Source of the DNA: Candidatus Avacidaminococcus intestinavium
GTDB lineage: Bacteria; Bacillota; Negativicutes; Acidaminococcales; Acidaminococcaceae
Direction of reading: 5' to 3'
NCBI GenBank assembly: GCA_018714505.1
Contig: DVNI01000134.1
Coordinates: 16,752 to 80,751 of the forward strand
Length of the DNA: 64,000 bases
Made by a program: the position numbers and the translations under genes. Positions 1-7,662 of the stretch are shown here, piece after piece; positions within the stretch are counted from its first letter, which is position 1, and each line of letters opens with the position of its first letter. The notes under the pieces were generated by a model. The model did no database searches. It was not told the origin of the DNA and saw only the letters and a program-made list of their open reading frames with translations.

Positions 1-581
1 TCGGTATTAGTAAAGCTTTTGGTATTTCTTTTGGTTTAATGGCCTTTACTACCTTTGTCTATGATACTCTTGATGTTTGCACAAGACTTGGCCGTTATAT
101 TATCCAAGAATTAGCCGGTTGGAAAGGCTGGAGCGGTCGCATTGGTTCAACATTATTAGTTGGTGGGATGCCACTGTTTCTAATGTCTATCAATCTAACT
201 GATCCAACGGGTAAGCCTGTAGCAGCCTGGAGCCTATTTTGGAAAACCTTCGGATCTTCCAATCAATTATTAGCAGCTCTTGCACTAGTTGGTATTACCG
301 TATGGTTACAAAGAACTGCCAAAAATAAAAATGCTTGGCTATTTGCTTGTATTCCAGCTGTCTTAATGTTTATTATGAGTGTCTGGGCCCTATTTAATAC
401 CTTTATTTCGTACACTTATAAAAACGGCGTTTTCATCATGCCGGAAGGTACTAATATTGTTGTTCCTGCCCTCTCAGCTATTTATATGGTCCTTGCCATC
501 TGGGTCGTTATTGAATGTGTTCCGGCCATTGTTGAAAATGCTAGACATCCTCAACAAGGTCTTTCTACACCAAAGAAATAG
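1..581 (+). CDS. cstA: Carbon starvation protein CstA, C-terminal part (5' end outside window)
   Basis: This is the end of a multi-pass inner-membrane transporter; the open frame runs in from the left edge (first full codon at base 3) and stops with TAG at 579-581. The stretch FVYDTLDVCTRLGRYIIQEL is typical of the CstA family C-terminal region, and several hydrophobic segments follow. Family members import peptides or pyruvate during nutrient limitation; which one applies here cannot be read from the sequence. An intrinsic terminator follows directly. An internal ATG at 39 is not the real start, because the CstA-like frame continues upstream of it. The family call is fairly sure; the missing N-terminal two thirds cannot be judged. 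Confidence 0.85.
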   Translation, partial: GISKAFGISFGLMAFTTFVYDTLDVCTRLGRYIIQELAGWKGWSGRIGSTLLVGGMPLFLMSINLTDPTGKPVAAWSLFWKTFGSSNQLLAALALVGITVWLQRTAKNKNAWLFACIPAVLMFIMSVWALFNTFISYTYKNGVFIMPEGTNIVVPALSAIYMVLAIWVVIECVPAIVENARHPQQGLSTPKK

Positions 582-597
582 CAAATACAAAAAAATT

Positions 598-630
598 AGC
601 TGTTTTGCCTAAAGCAAAGCAGCTTTTTTA
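598..630 (+). terminator. Intrinsic terminator of cstA
   Basis: An 11-bp stem (AGCTGTTTTGC with GCAAAGCAGCT, one G-U pair) and a very short loop are followed by six T residues. Confidence 0.85.
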
Positions 631-704
631 TTCCCATCTAACCTTAAAATAGTTATAATAAGATATGTATGCGTGACTTCAATACTTTAAACGAGGTGAA
701 CTAA

Positions 705-1058
705 TTGTATGCATTTAAAAAAATCTTTGCTGGTTTTATTATCGGTTTGCTTAGTGGTTTTTTAGGTATTGGCGGCGGTGTTTTTATGGTTCCGATCATG
801 GTCTCATTCTTTGGTTTTACCCAACACGTTGCACAAGCAACTTCGCTAGCTATGATTATACCGACAGCACTTTTCGGTAGTATTGTTTACAATCTACATG
901 GCAGTATCGACATAAAAATCGCAGCACTAATTACCGTTGGTAGCATGACTAGCGCCTTCTTTGCTTCACGCCTCATGGTTAAACTACCTGCGGCGCAATT
1001 AAAATTACTGTTTGGTATTTTATTACTACTCGTTGGCGTAAGGATGGTGATTGCTTAA
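705..1058 (+). CDS. Half-size TauE/SafE (TSUP) family permease, first of a pair
   Basis: A 117-residue membrane protein with about four transmembrane helices and the glycine-rich N-terminal signature GFLGIGGGVFMVP of the TSUP (TauE/SafE, COG0730) family. Full-length TSUP proteins have about 250 residues and two such halves; this is one half. The start is a TTG at 705 with GAGGTGA six bases upstream; the ATG at 709 is in another frame. Its stop overlaps the next start by one base (TAATG), so the two halves are probably translationally coupled and form a heterodimer. Substrates in this family include sulfite, sulfoacetate and related anions; the substrate here is unknown. Confidence 0.8.
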   Translation: MYAFKKIFAGFIIGLLSGFLGIGGGVFMVPIMVSFFGFTQHVAQATSLAMIIPTALFGSIVYNLHGSIDIKIAALITVGSMTSAFFASRLMVKLPAAQLKLLFGILLLLVGVRMVIA

Positions 1059-1426
1059 TGATACTCACCCTAATCAGTATCGGACTAATAACTGGCTTTA
1101 TTAGCGGGCTTTTGGGGGTTGGTGGTGGCGTAATTTTGGTTCCTTTGCTTACCTTAGCGGCTGGTTTGGAACAACATTTAGCACAAGGCATCTCCATGCT
1201 GGTCATTATTCCCACTTCACTTGCCGGCCTCTGGCAACTGCATAAAAAAAAGTTAGTAGATTATCACTCCGCAATGTTTTTTGCGGGCGGCGCAATCATT
1301 GGTGCAATGATTAGTTCCGGTTTGGTTCAATATGTTGACGGCCAAGATTTAAAAAAAGTTTTTAGTATTTTTGTCATTTTTACTGGTTTAAAAATGATTA
1401 TAGGTTATTTTAAAAATAAAAAATAA
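1058..1426 (+). CDS. Half-size TauE/SafE (TSUP) family permease, second of a pair
   Basis: A 122-residue membrane protein that repeats the TSUP half signature (GLLGVGGGVILVPLL) and has about four hydrophobic helices. It begins at the ATG overlapping the stop of the preceding half permease by one base. The two proteins resemble each other and together equal one normal TSUP transporter, so a two-subunit anion exporter is the simplest reading (inference). The C-terminus is lysine-rich, and a strong terminator follows within 10 bases, so the pair is a complete two-gene operon. Confidence 0.8.
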   Translation: MILTLISIGLITGFISGLLGVGGGVILVPLLTLAAGLEQHLAQGISMLVIIPTSLAGLWQLHKKKLVDYHSAMFFAGGAIIGAMISSGLVQYVDGQDLKKVFSIFVIFTGLKMIIGYFKNKK

Positions 1427-1430
1427 TAAA

Positions 1431-1466
1431 AAAACTATAGCTAAAAGATAGCTATAGTTTTTTTAT
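1431..1466. terminator. Bidirectional intrinsic terminator
   Basis: A perfect 11-bp stem AAACTATAGCT / AGCTATAGTTT with a 7-base loop, a T run after it on the plus strand and a matching A run before it. It separates the plus-strand TSUP pair from the minus-strand flavodoxin gene. Confidence 0.85.
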
Positions 1467-1506
1467 TATCTACATTCATTATTTTAACTTTAGTCTACAA
1501 CCATTC

Positions 1507-2025
1507 TTAAGACTCACTAACCTCTATTAAAATCTTTTTTGCAAACTCCGCTGCTGCCGCAAAATCAGCTGCATCAGGATGCAAAGCAGCAATACGATGC
1601 CTTTCGATTCTTTCTGGTGTCATAGCATGAGGATGATCTTTCGGTAAACTTTTAAACCTTTCTGCTATCTGAGGATTTACCTTACCTTGGCAATGATAAG
1701 TTCCCACTAGTTCATTACTAACTGGTAATAGTGCTGCCGCATTAGTTAAACATTTTTCTGCATAAGGTGTATTGGGATAGGCTCCCAAGGTCGCAAATAA
1801 GGCAACTTTCTTGCCTTCAATCCTTTGTAACACGGCACCAGTAAGTTTATCCGCAGTACTTTTATCAACCCAAAATCCTGCAAAAATTAAATCATAAGCT
1901 TCCACATCGATGGTCGGTGTAATCTGCATCACAGTTGTATCATTAGGTGGCAAGACTTGACTAATCGCTTCTGCTACCTTCTTGGTATTACCAGTTAATG
2001 ACGAATACATAACTAAAATTTTCAT
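1507..2025 (-). CDS. Flavodoxin-like FMN protein
   Basis: A 172-residue flavodoxin-fold protein. The N-terminal MKILVMYSSLTGNTKKVAEA contains the phosphate-binding loop SxTGNT that holds FMN. The start at 2025 is chosen because AGGAGG lies seven bases upstream; an in-frame start at 2070 would add an unrelated tail. It is the last gene of the importer operon, 11 bases after the ATPase gene. This suggests a reductive step on the imported ligand, such as ferric siderophore, haem or corrinoid reduction (inference). Clostridial BilS-type flavodoxins of bilirubin reduction look broadly similar, so tetrapyrrole metabolism is an alternative. Confidence 0.8.
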   Translation of the reverse strand: MKILVMYSSLTGNTKKVAEAISQVLPPNDTTVMQITPTIDVEAYDLIFAGFWVDKSTADKLTGAVLQRIEGKKVALFATLGAYPNTPYAEKCLTNAAALLPVSNELVGTYHCQGKVNPQIAERFKSLPKDHPHAMTPERIERHRIAALHPDAADFAAAAEFAKKILIEVSES

Positions 2026-2036
2026 AAAAACTCCTC

Positions 2037-2837
2037 CTAAAAATGTTCTGTTGTTGTATACGGAAAACATAGTGGATAGCTTTTTGCTCCCTGCTTCAAT
2101 GTAGTAACTACAGCTTTTACATTATAAAGTCGTTCCAGCACCGTTTCTGTAAAAACAGTTTCTACTGTTCCGTCAGCAATAATTTTACCACCCTTCACCG
2201 CTACTAACCTTTGACTGTATCTAGCTGCATGATTAAGATCATGTAACACCATAATAATAGTAAGTTGACGTTCACGATGAAGATGACCTATTAATTCCAT
2301 CAATTCTAATTGATGATGAATATCTAGATATGTTGTTGGTTCATCTAACAAGAGTACTCGTGGGTTTTGTGCTAAAGCCATCGCTAGCCAAGCCCGTTGT
2401 CTTTCTCCTCCTGATAACGTATCTAATCTACGAAACTGCATATGCGTTAACTCTGTAAAAGCCAAAGCATCATCAACAGCCTTACCATCTTCACTACTTA
2501 ACTCTGCTAAAAAACTTTGGTAAGGCATTCTACCAAAAGTAGCTAAATCCCTAATTGTCATATCACCAGGTGCTCTAGGTGATTGTGGCAAAACGGAAAT
2601 AGTTTTTGCTAACGCTTTAGGCTGATAAGCCTGAATATCTTTGCCATTTAAATACACTGTTCCCTGCGTTGGAGTTAATAGCTTACACAAGGTTTTCAGT
2701 AAGGTTGATTTACCAGAACCATTCGGTCCAATAATTGAGACAATTTCCGGCTTAAGAAAATCCAAAGAAATATTTTCTAAAATAATCTTATCTTTATAGC
2801 CAAAGACTAGTCGCTCAGCTTGCAGTTTAACCTCCAT
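2037..2837 (-). CDS. ABC transporter ATPase, FecE/FhuC/BtuD type
   Basis: The 266-residue ATP-binding subunit of a metal-chelate importer. Walker A is GPNGSGKST near residue 38, the Q-loop is at VLPQSPR, the signature is LSGGERQRAWLA near residue 140, and Walker B is VLLLDEPTTYLD, followed by the H-loop at VLHDLNH. The length and the TYLDIHHQ stretch are typical of the iron-siderophore/haem/vitamin B12 class. The ATG at 2837 overlaps the permease stop (TGATG); a TTG one codon upstream is a possible alternative. Its last codons overlap the ribosome-binding site of the flavodoxin gene, consistent with one transcript. Confidence 0.93.
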   Translation of the reverse strand: MEVKLQAERLVFGYKDKIILENISLDFLKPEIVSIIGPNGSGKSTLLKTLCKLLTPTQGTVYLNGKDIQAYQPKALAKTISVLPQSPRAPGDMTIRDLATFGRMPYQSFLAELSSEDGKAVDDALAFTELTHMQFRRLDTLSGGERQRAWLAMALAQNPRVLLLDEPTTYLDIHHQLELMELIGHLHRERQLTIIMVLHDLNHAARYSQRLVAVKGGKIIADGTVETVFTETVLERLYNVKAVVTTLKQGAKSYPLCFPYTTTEHF

Positions 2838-3847
2838 CAAGTACGCATCCTCCTTTTCAAAAGATATAAGAAAAAGGGTGCTCCCAAAAAAGCCATAAAA
2901 ATTCCAACTGGTACTTCTATAGGACTAAAAGCTGTACGAGCAACAGTATCAGCAAACGTTACTAAAGCCGCACCAAAAATCGCTGCACAAGGCAACAAAT
3001 ATTCACAATCTGAGCCAACCACCAGTCTAGTAATATGTGGAACAATTAAACCAACAAACCCAATCATCCCGGCTACACTAACTGCCGACGCCGCTAATAA
3101 AGCCGCTAAGATAATTAAAATAGTTCTAATTCGCTTAACATTAATACCAATACTAGTCGCTACTTCTTCGCCTAATTGTAAGGCATTCAGTTCACGATAG
3201 CAAAAAAGTGTTCCCAAAATACCAATAATACTATAAGGCAAAATCATCTGCACGTGATTCCAGCTTCGACCTTGAAATCCTCCAGCCATCCAGGTAACAG
3301 TTCCTTGAATGCGATCAGCAAAAAAGACCATCAGCGCACTCATCCCGCCACCAAAAAAAGCCGCAATTGCAACACCAGCTAAAATCATTTTCAAAGGATT
3401 GATACCACGTTCCCAAGCTAAAAAAAAGACCGCTGTAGTCGCTGCTAAAGCTCCTAGAAAAGCTGCAAAAGGCACCAAGGCCATTTTTTCCGGCACTAAA
3501 ATCATCAAGAGCATTGCCATTAAACCCGCTCCTGCTGAAACACCAATAATTCCTGGATCAGCTAGCGGATTACGCAATATACCTTGCAAAACGCACCCTG
3601 CTAAAGCAAGATTAGCACCAACCAAGGCAGCGACAATTGTTCTAGGCAAGCGCAATAAATGCACGATACGATATAACTCATCAGTAGAATTTGCTGGCAT
3701 AATCACTCGCGCTATATTGTCCAAAGTCAAAGGAATAACACCGGCCACCATACTAAAGATAATCGCTGCCAGCAAAAACACTAAGCCCAAGACCAGTGCT
3801 ATTACACGTTGGCTCTTACGCTTATCGTTAACCGCGCTACTGAGCAT
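2837..3847 (-). CDS. ABC transporter permease, FecCD/BtuC type
   Basis: A 336-residue permease with about ten hydrophobic helices. RLPRTIVAALVGANLALAG and the stretch GVSAGAGLMAMLL are hallmarks of FecCD/BtuC importers, and VAGMIGFVGLIVPHITR is the conserved coupling-helix region that contacts the ATPase. It forms the inner-membrane channel, presumably as a homodimer. Its ATG overlaps the stop of the binding-protein gene by one base (TAATG), and its stop overlaps the ATPase start by one base, so SBP-permease-ATPase is a strictly coupled operon. The substrate (ferric siderophore, haem or cobalamin) cannot be fixed from sequence. Confidence 0.93.
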   Translation of the reverse strand: MLSSAVNDKRKSQRVIALVLGLVFLLAAIIFSMVAGVIPLTLDNIARVIMPANSTDELYRIVHLLRLPRTIVAALVGANLALAGCVLQGILRNPLADPGIIGVSAGAGLMAMLLMILVPEKMALVPFAAFLGALAATTAVFFLAWERGINPLKMILAGVAIAAFFGGGMSALMVFFADRIQGTVTWMAGGFQGRSWNHVQMILPYSIIGILGTLFCYRELNALQLGEEVATSIGINVKRIRTILIILAALLAASAVSVAGMIGFVGLIVPHITRLVVGSDCEYLLPCAAIFGAALVTFADTVARTAFSPIEVPVGIFMAFLGAPFFLYLLKRRMRT

Positions 3848-4803
3848 TACTCGTCACCCCGATACATATAACTACTCAAAATAGTCATTGCTTCTGCCAG
3901 TTGTGTTCCAGGATTAACCGTAAACAAATTCGCTGGCAGTTGATAAATTCTATTGTTGCGAACAGCACTTATATCATGCCAAATCGGATTTTCTCGTAAA
4001 TCCCTCCGCAAACTCTCAATAGCCTTATCCGCATCCCCCATCGTAATTACAAAAATTACTTCTGGGTCTTTACGCGTAACATACTCCATACTTAACGAAA
4101 CATAGGCATCGTAACTATCACTTACCTCATCGGCAATATTACCACCACCAAGGCTTTCTACTAAGTTACCACTAAAACTTTTTTTAGTTGCCATGCTAAA
4201 ACTATTAGGTGCTCCAAAAATTATTAAGCTACGCGGCGGTTGCTTGTTTTGAGCAGCAGTTTGTACTTTCTTATATTCTGCCATCACCGCTTCTTTCTTT
4301 TGTTGTGCACTACTTTCTGTTCCCGCTAGTTGACCAAATAAATCCAGCGTTCGCAAAACGTCTTCATAAGAGTTAATGCTATTAATCAAGATAGGTATAC
4401 CGGCCGCCTCTAACGGCGGGATAATAGCATGATGATACGGCACATCAGTGCCAATAATTAAATCTGGTTGTAGCGATAAAATTTTCTCCAAATTAGGACT
4501 ATGAATAATACCCGTTTCTGGTAAAGACGCAAGTTTTTCTTTAAGCTCTGCATTATAAGAAGTACTTAAAGGTTTCGCAATAGTTGTACCACCAGCTGCA
4601 TAATATATTTCAATATTAGAAGGGTTTAAAATAATAACTCTTTGTGGCTTTTCTGGAATAACCACCGAACGTCCAACACTATCAACTACAGTAATAGTTT
4701 GTGCAGCCCCACTATTCGTTGCCTTTTGTTTAAAAGTATAATAGCCACCTAAAATAGCCAGCAAAATAAAGAAAACTACAATAACTTTAAAAATTTTTCT
4801 CAT
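3847..4803 (-). CDS. Periplasmic metal-chelate binding protein (FepB/BtuF type)
   Basis: A 318-residue substrate-binding protein of the helical-backbone metal-receptor class. One N-terminal hydrophobic segment (about residues 5-24) is followed by the family opening ITVVDSVGRSVVIPEKPQRV, then LQPDLIIGTD in the first lobe and DPEVIFVITMGD in the second. There is no lipobox cysteine, so it is probably free or membrane-anchored in a periplasm rather than a lipoprotein; that fits a diderm cell (inference). The ATG at 4803 has GGGGTG four bases upstream; an in-frame ATG at 4821 has no visible site. It is the first gene of the importer operon. Confidence 0.88.
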   Translation of the reverse strand: MRKIFKVIVVFFILLAILGGYYTFKQKATNSGAAQTITVVDSVGRSVVIPEKPQRVIILNPSNIEIYYAAGGTTIAKPLSTSYNAELKEKLASLPETGIIHSPNLEKILSLQPDLIIGTDVPYHHAIIPPLEAAGIPILINSINSYEDVLRTLDLFGQLAGTESSAQQKKEAVMAEYKKVQTAAQNKQPPRSLIIFGAPNSFSMATKKSFSGNLVESLGGGNIADEVSDSYDAYVSLSMEYVTRKDPEVIFVITMGDADKAIESLRRDLRENPIWHDISAVRNNRIYQLPANLFTVNPGTQLAEAMTILSSYMYRGDE

Positions 4804-4830
4804 TCTACACCCCGAACTCATTATATTTAT

Positions 4831-4845
4831 TTAGCTATCGCTAAC
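4831..4845. repeat. Inverted repeat near start of importer operon, copy B
   Basis: TTAGCTATCGCTAAC contains the palindrome TTAGC-N4-GCTAA. It matches 14 of 15 bases with a second copy at 4936-4950 next to the promoter. It lies in the untranslated leader about 30 bases before the ATG and is a candidate regulator-binding site. Confidence 0.55.
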
Positions 4846-4855
4846 TTATTCAAAG

Positions 4856-4895
4856 AAAAAAAAACTGTGTATGGCGTCTAAAATACACAGTTTTT
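4856..4895 (-). terminator. Terminator-like hairpin in leader of importer operon
   Basis: A perfect 13-bp stem (AAAAACTGTGTAT / ATACACAGTTTTT, 10-base loop) is followed on the minus strand by a run of nine T. It lies between the promoter and the first gene, so it can act as an attenuator rather than an operon end. Confidence 0.7.
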
Positions 4896-4927
4896 AACAA
4901 AATACAGCTAGTTTAGAGGAGAGAAAA

Positions 4928-4950
4928 CTAACCGGTTAGCTATTGCTAAC
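4928..4950. promoter_or_regulatory. Overlapping palindromes at transcription start, candidate metal-repressor operator
   Basis: The perfect 12-bp palindrome CTAACCGGTTAG (4928-4939) overlaps GTTAGC-N4-GCTAAC (4935-4950). Both fall at the expected start point of the promoter just upstream, where a repressor would block transcription. The half-site resembles the TTAGG/CTAA sites of DtxR/IdeR-type metalloregulators more than a Fur box. The regulator identity is inference. Confidence 0.5.
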
Positions 4951-4956
4951 ACACTT

Positions 4957-4985
4957 ATTGTACTTGCTCTATTCTTTCTTGTCAA
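4957..4985 (-). promoter_or_regulatory. Sigma-A promoter of importer operon
   Basis: On the minus strand, TTGACA (4985-4980) and TACAAT (4962-4957) are separated by exactly 17 bases, which is near consensus. The start point is expected near 4950, giving a leader of about 150 bases. Confidence 0.8.
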
Positions 4986-5021
4986 CCTCTTTTTTTAGTT
5001 AGTGAAATATTTTCTCAATAG

Positions 5022-5064
5022 AATAAAGCACAGAAGTAATGACCAATTACTTCTGTGCTTTATT
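5022..5064. terminator. Hairpin terminator after the 330-residue unknown gene
   Basis: A perfect 19-bp stem starting AATAAAGCACAG with a 5-base loop. It lies just downstream of the minus-strand gene ending at 5087 and upstream of the importer promoter. Confidence 0.75.
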
Positions 5065-5086
5065 CTTATCTCTATCTTATTATTTA

Positions 5087-6079
5087 TTAAATTTCTTCAT
5101 CTGGGAACAATTTCTTTGTTACTTCTGTACAATCTCTAATATCCAAAGTATTCAAAACATAAAGATTACCACGTTTTAAGAGAATATCTATACGGGTAAT
5201 TCCTTTGAGCACATTTACCAAAAAAGCGGTATAGACAAGCAAAGTTTTTTCTTCACTTGTATATTGTTCATAATCTTTTTTGGTTTTAACGAGTTCCTCT
5301 AATTTTGGTATTTCTTTTTTATATTCTTTAAATAATTTATTCATATAACCAGTAATTCGTTCTAAAGTCAATTGCACACGTTGCATCTTGCCCACGACAT
5401 CTGCTAATTCAATAGAATGTTGATCAATATTATCCTTTAGTGCAATAGCCGCTTTTTTGTCCTTTTTATCTAATGCCGCAACACCAAAATCTTGCACCAC
5501 CGCTGGAATATCTAAAATTGCATTTAGAACTGCCGCTTCGGCCACATTTCCTGCTGGTGGAATATCTATTTTATGCGTCGAAAGCGCCTCTAGAATAGAT
5601 GTCCCTTCCTCACACTCGGGAAAACCAGGAAATTTATTTATCTCACACTGTTCCATTTTTTGAGTTAAAGTGCCACCATACAAAGCTAATCCCGTTAAAA
5701 TACCGGTTCCCATTTCAGCAATACCTCTTGCTAAAATATTCTCAACAATTTTTGCATTTTCTTTCAAAGCATTTCTTTCTGGTTTACCAACACGAAAGGG
5801 TGTAAATGTCATATATTTAACTTGTCGTGGTAAGTTTTCTATTTGCTCTAAAACCATAACCAACCTTTTAAAACTTTCCCAAATCTCTAATTTTAATCTG
5901 CCATTAAACATTAATAACGGCATCAACGACTGCTGCACTTGATAATAATTATACTTTTCCTCTTCATAACGGGCTTGTGAATTTTCTACAATTTGGCTAA
6001 CATCGCGCCTATCCATATAAATTTTTATTCCTGCAGCACCAAGACCTGCAGCTATCCAAACAGCAATTGGAACGGCCAT
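5087..6079 (-). CDS. Unknown 330-residue protein with N-terminal membrane helix
   Basis: I do not recognise this gene. The start at 6079 has AGGAGGTG five bases upstream. An N-terminal hydrophobic segment (MAVPIAVWIAAGLGAAGIK) is followed by a charged region likely to form coiled coils (about residues 25-60 and 215-280). Between them is a glycine/alanine-rich, more hydrophobic stretch (GTGILTGLALYGG). Three cysteines lie in the middle and near the end. It may be a membrane-anchored cytoplasmic or periplasmic helical protein. It is monocistronic, flanked by terminators, and sits between the ABC importer and the decarboxylase gene without a functional link I can see. Confidence 0.8.
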   Translation of the reverse strand: MAVPIAVWIAAGLGAAGIKIYMDRRDVSQIVENSQARYEEEKYNYYQVQQSLMPLLMFNGRLKLEIWESFKRLVMVLEQIENLPRQVKYMTFTPFRVGKPERNALKENAKIVENILARGIAEMGTGILTGLALYGGTLTQKMEQCEINKFPGFPECEEGTSILEALSTHKIDIPPAGNVAEAAVLNAILDIPAVVQDFGVAALDKKDKKAAIALKDNIDQHSIELADVVGKMQRVQLTLERITGYMNKLFKEYKKEIPKLEELVKTKKDYEQYTSEEKTLLVYTAFLVNVLKGITRIDILLKRGNLYVLNTLDIRDCTEVTKKLFPDEEI

Positions 6080-6154
6080 ACGAACACCTCCTGCAAACAA
6101 GTTTACCTTGCTAATTTAATTCGCCACAAATAAAAAAAATCCTTTTTAAACAAG

Positions 6155-6194
6155 AAACCGTACTAGTCTGATTGTAATCAACTAGTACGGTTTT
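6155..6194. terminator. Hairpin after decarboxylase gene
   Basis: A 13-bp stem AAACCGTACTAGT / ACTAGTACGGTTT with a 13-base loop. The T runs on both sides are short, so termination may be moderate. Confidence 0.6.
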
Positions 6195-6201
6195 AATGGT
6201 T

Positions 6202-7380
6202 TTAAACAGCTCTTGCTAAAACATCTTCCAGCGCTAAAAGTTTACACGCCTCTTCCCATACAATAATTTTAGTTTTACTAAAACCATTAAAAACGGTTGC
6301 TGATGCCGAACTATAGGCACCACAAGCTGGTACTAACAATAAATCATCAAGTGCCAGCGGCACAGTCAACTTGCCCCTAAACATTACATCTAAAGAATCG
6401 CAGCTTGGTCCTGCAAAGGTTGCCTCAATTTCCGTTTCCGTGCTCTCTTTAAAACTGAGTAATTTATAATCCCATTGATCAAATAAAACACCCGAAAAGG
6501 AACCATATAAACCATCATCTAAGAAATACCACACTTGTCCATTACGTTCACTCACGCCAATTACCCTTGTAATTAGGTTAACTGCTGTACCACAAATAAA
6601 ACGTCCTGGTTCTGCTAGAATTTCTACCCCAGCAAAATCTTCTTCTAAACGTGCTCTTACCTGTCCTAAAATTTCTTTGAGATTAAATTTGACTTTAGGC
6701 TCTGGAATAGGAAAACCTCCGCCGATATCTAATATACTTAATTTAAGACCTTGCATCTTGGCTTCCTCAAAGATTTCCCGTGCTAAGTCAAGTGCATTTA
6801 AGTAGGGCTCAGCATACATAACTTGACTACCAACGTGAAAACAGATGCCCGCAGCATCGAGTCCAGCTTGTTGTGCAGCTAATAATAATTCAATGGCTTC
6901 CGAACGTGCTGCGCCAAATTTCTTATTTAAGTCCACATGTGCTGATGAATTATCGATGCGGAAACGCAAAAGCACTGTCGCTCCTGGGCACGCTTTCGCC
7001 ATTTTTTCAATTTCACTTTTATTATCAAAAGTCATCCGTGCAACGCCCGCTCTATTACAAGCAGCAAGACCCGCCGCTGTTTTAATAGGATTAGCATAAA
7101 TCATGCGCTCGCCTTCAACACCGAGCTCTGCTAATGTATTGATTTCACCATCAGATGCTACATCAAAAGAAGCACCCAGTGTCGCCATCTTTTGCAATAT
7201 ATGTATATCCGGATTAGACTTCATTGCATAATAAAACTTTACACCCGGTAAGTTCTCAGTCAGAAAGCAATAATTTCTTTCTATCTGTTGCAGTGATAAA
7301 ACTAAAAGTGGTGTATCATAATTTGCTGCTAATTTTTCAACTGCATTTTTATCTAATTGGAAAAACGGTTGATTTTTCAT
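6202..7380 (-). CDS. PLP lysine/ornithine decarboxylase, alanine-racemase fold (Selenomonas LDC type)
   Basis: A 392-residue fold-type III PLP decarboxylase, almost the same length as the Selenomonas ruminantium enzyme that accepts both lysine and ornithine. K54 in FYYAMKSNPD is the PLP lysine; FHVGSQ, the glycine loop DIGGGFP, AEPGRF (PLP phosphate and ring contacts) and the catalytic cysteine in GPSCDSLD are all present. It makes cadaverine or putrescine. In Negativicutes these diamines are linked to the D-glutamate of peptidoglycan and help anchor the outer membrane (known biology), so that role is likely here. The ATG at 7380 has AGAGGAGG five bases upstream. Substrate preference is not readable from sequence. 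Confidence 0.9.
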   Translation of the reverse strand: MKNQPFFQLDKNAVEKLAANYDTPLLVLSLQQIERNYCFLTENLPGVKFYYAMKSNPDIHILQKMATLGASFDVASDGEINTLAELGVEGERMIYANPIKTAAGLAACNRAGVARMTFDNKSEIEKMAKACPGATVLLRFRIDNSSAHVDLNKKFGAARSEAIELLLAAQQAGLDAAGICFHVGSQVMYAEPYLNALDLAREIFEEAKMQGLKLSILDIGGGFPIPEPKVKFNLKEILGQVRARLEEDFAGVEILAEPGRFICGTAVNLITRVIGVSERNGQVWYFLDDGLYGSFSGVLFDQWDYKLLSFKESTETEIEATFAGPSCDSLDVMFRGKLTVPLALDDLLLVPACGAYSSASATVFNGFSKTKIIVWEEACKLLALEDVLARAV

Positions 7381-7602
7381 AACAACCTCCTCTAAAACAT
7401 ATTGTAAATTCACTTATATGATTTTACCACAAATTTTCAAAAGTACAAGAGGAAAAGCGAGGAAAACGGAATATTTTGACGAACTTTTAGGGAAAAGTTG
7501 AAAATTCTTCTCTTTATGGATAGTTAACAGCTAAAACCAGTGTTTTTGCCCTTTTCATACTCATAAATTCACTTTTTCTGTTCTTCATCTATTGCTTAAT
7601 AA

Positions 7603-7643
7603 GAAAAACGCCTGTCGTAGAAAAAGTCTACATTACAGGCGCC
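7603..7643 (-). terminator. Intrinsic terminator of serS
   Basis: On the minus strand GGCGCCTGTAATGTAGA folds back on TCTACGACAGGCG (one bulge) and is followed by TTTTTCTT. The remaining 220 bases up to the decarboxylase start show no gene; they should hold the decarboxylase promoter, which I cannot place with confidence. Confidence 0.8.
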
Positions 7644-7662
7644 TTACAATTTGCTCTCTTCA

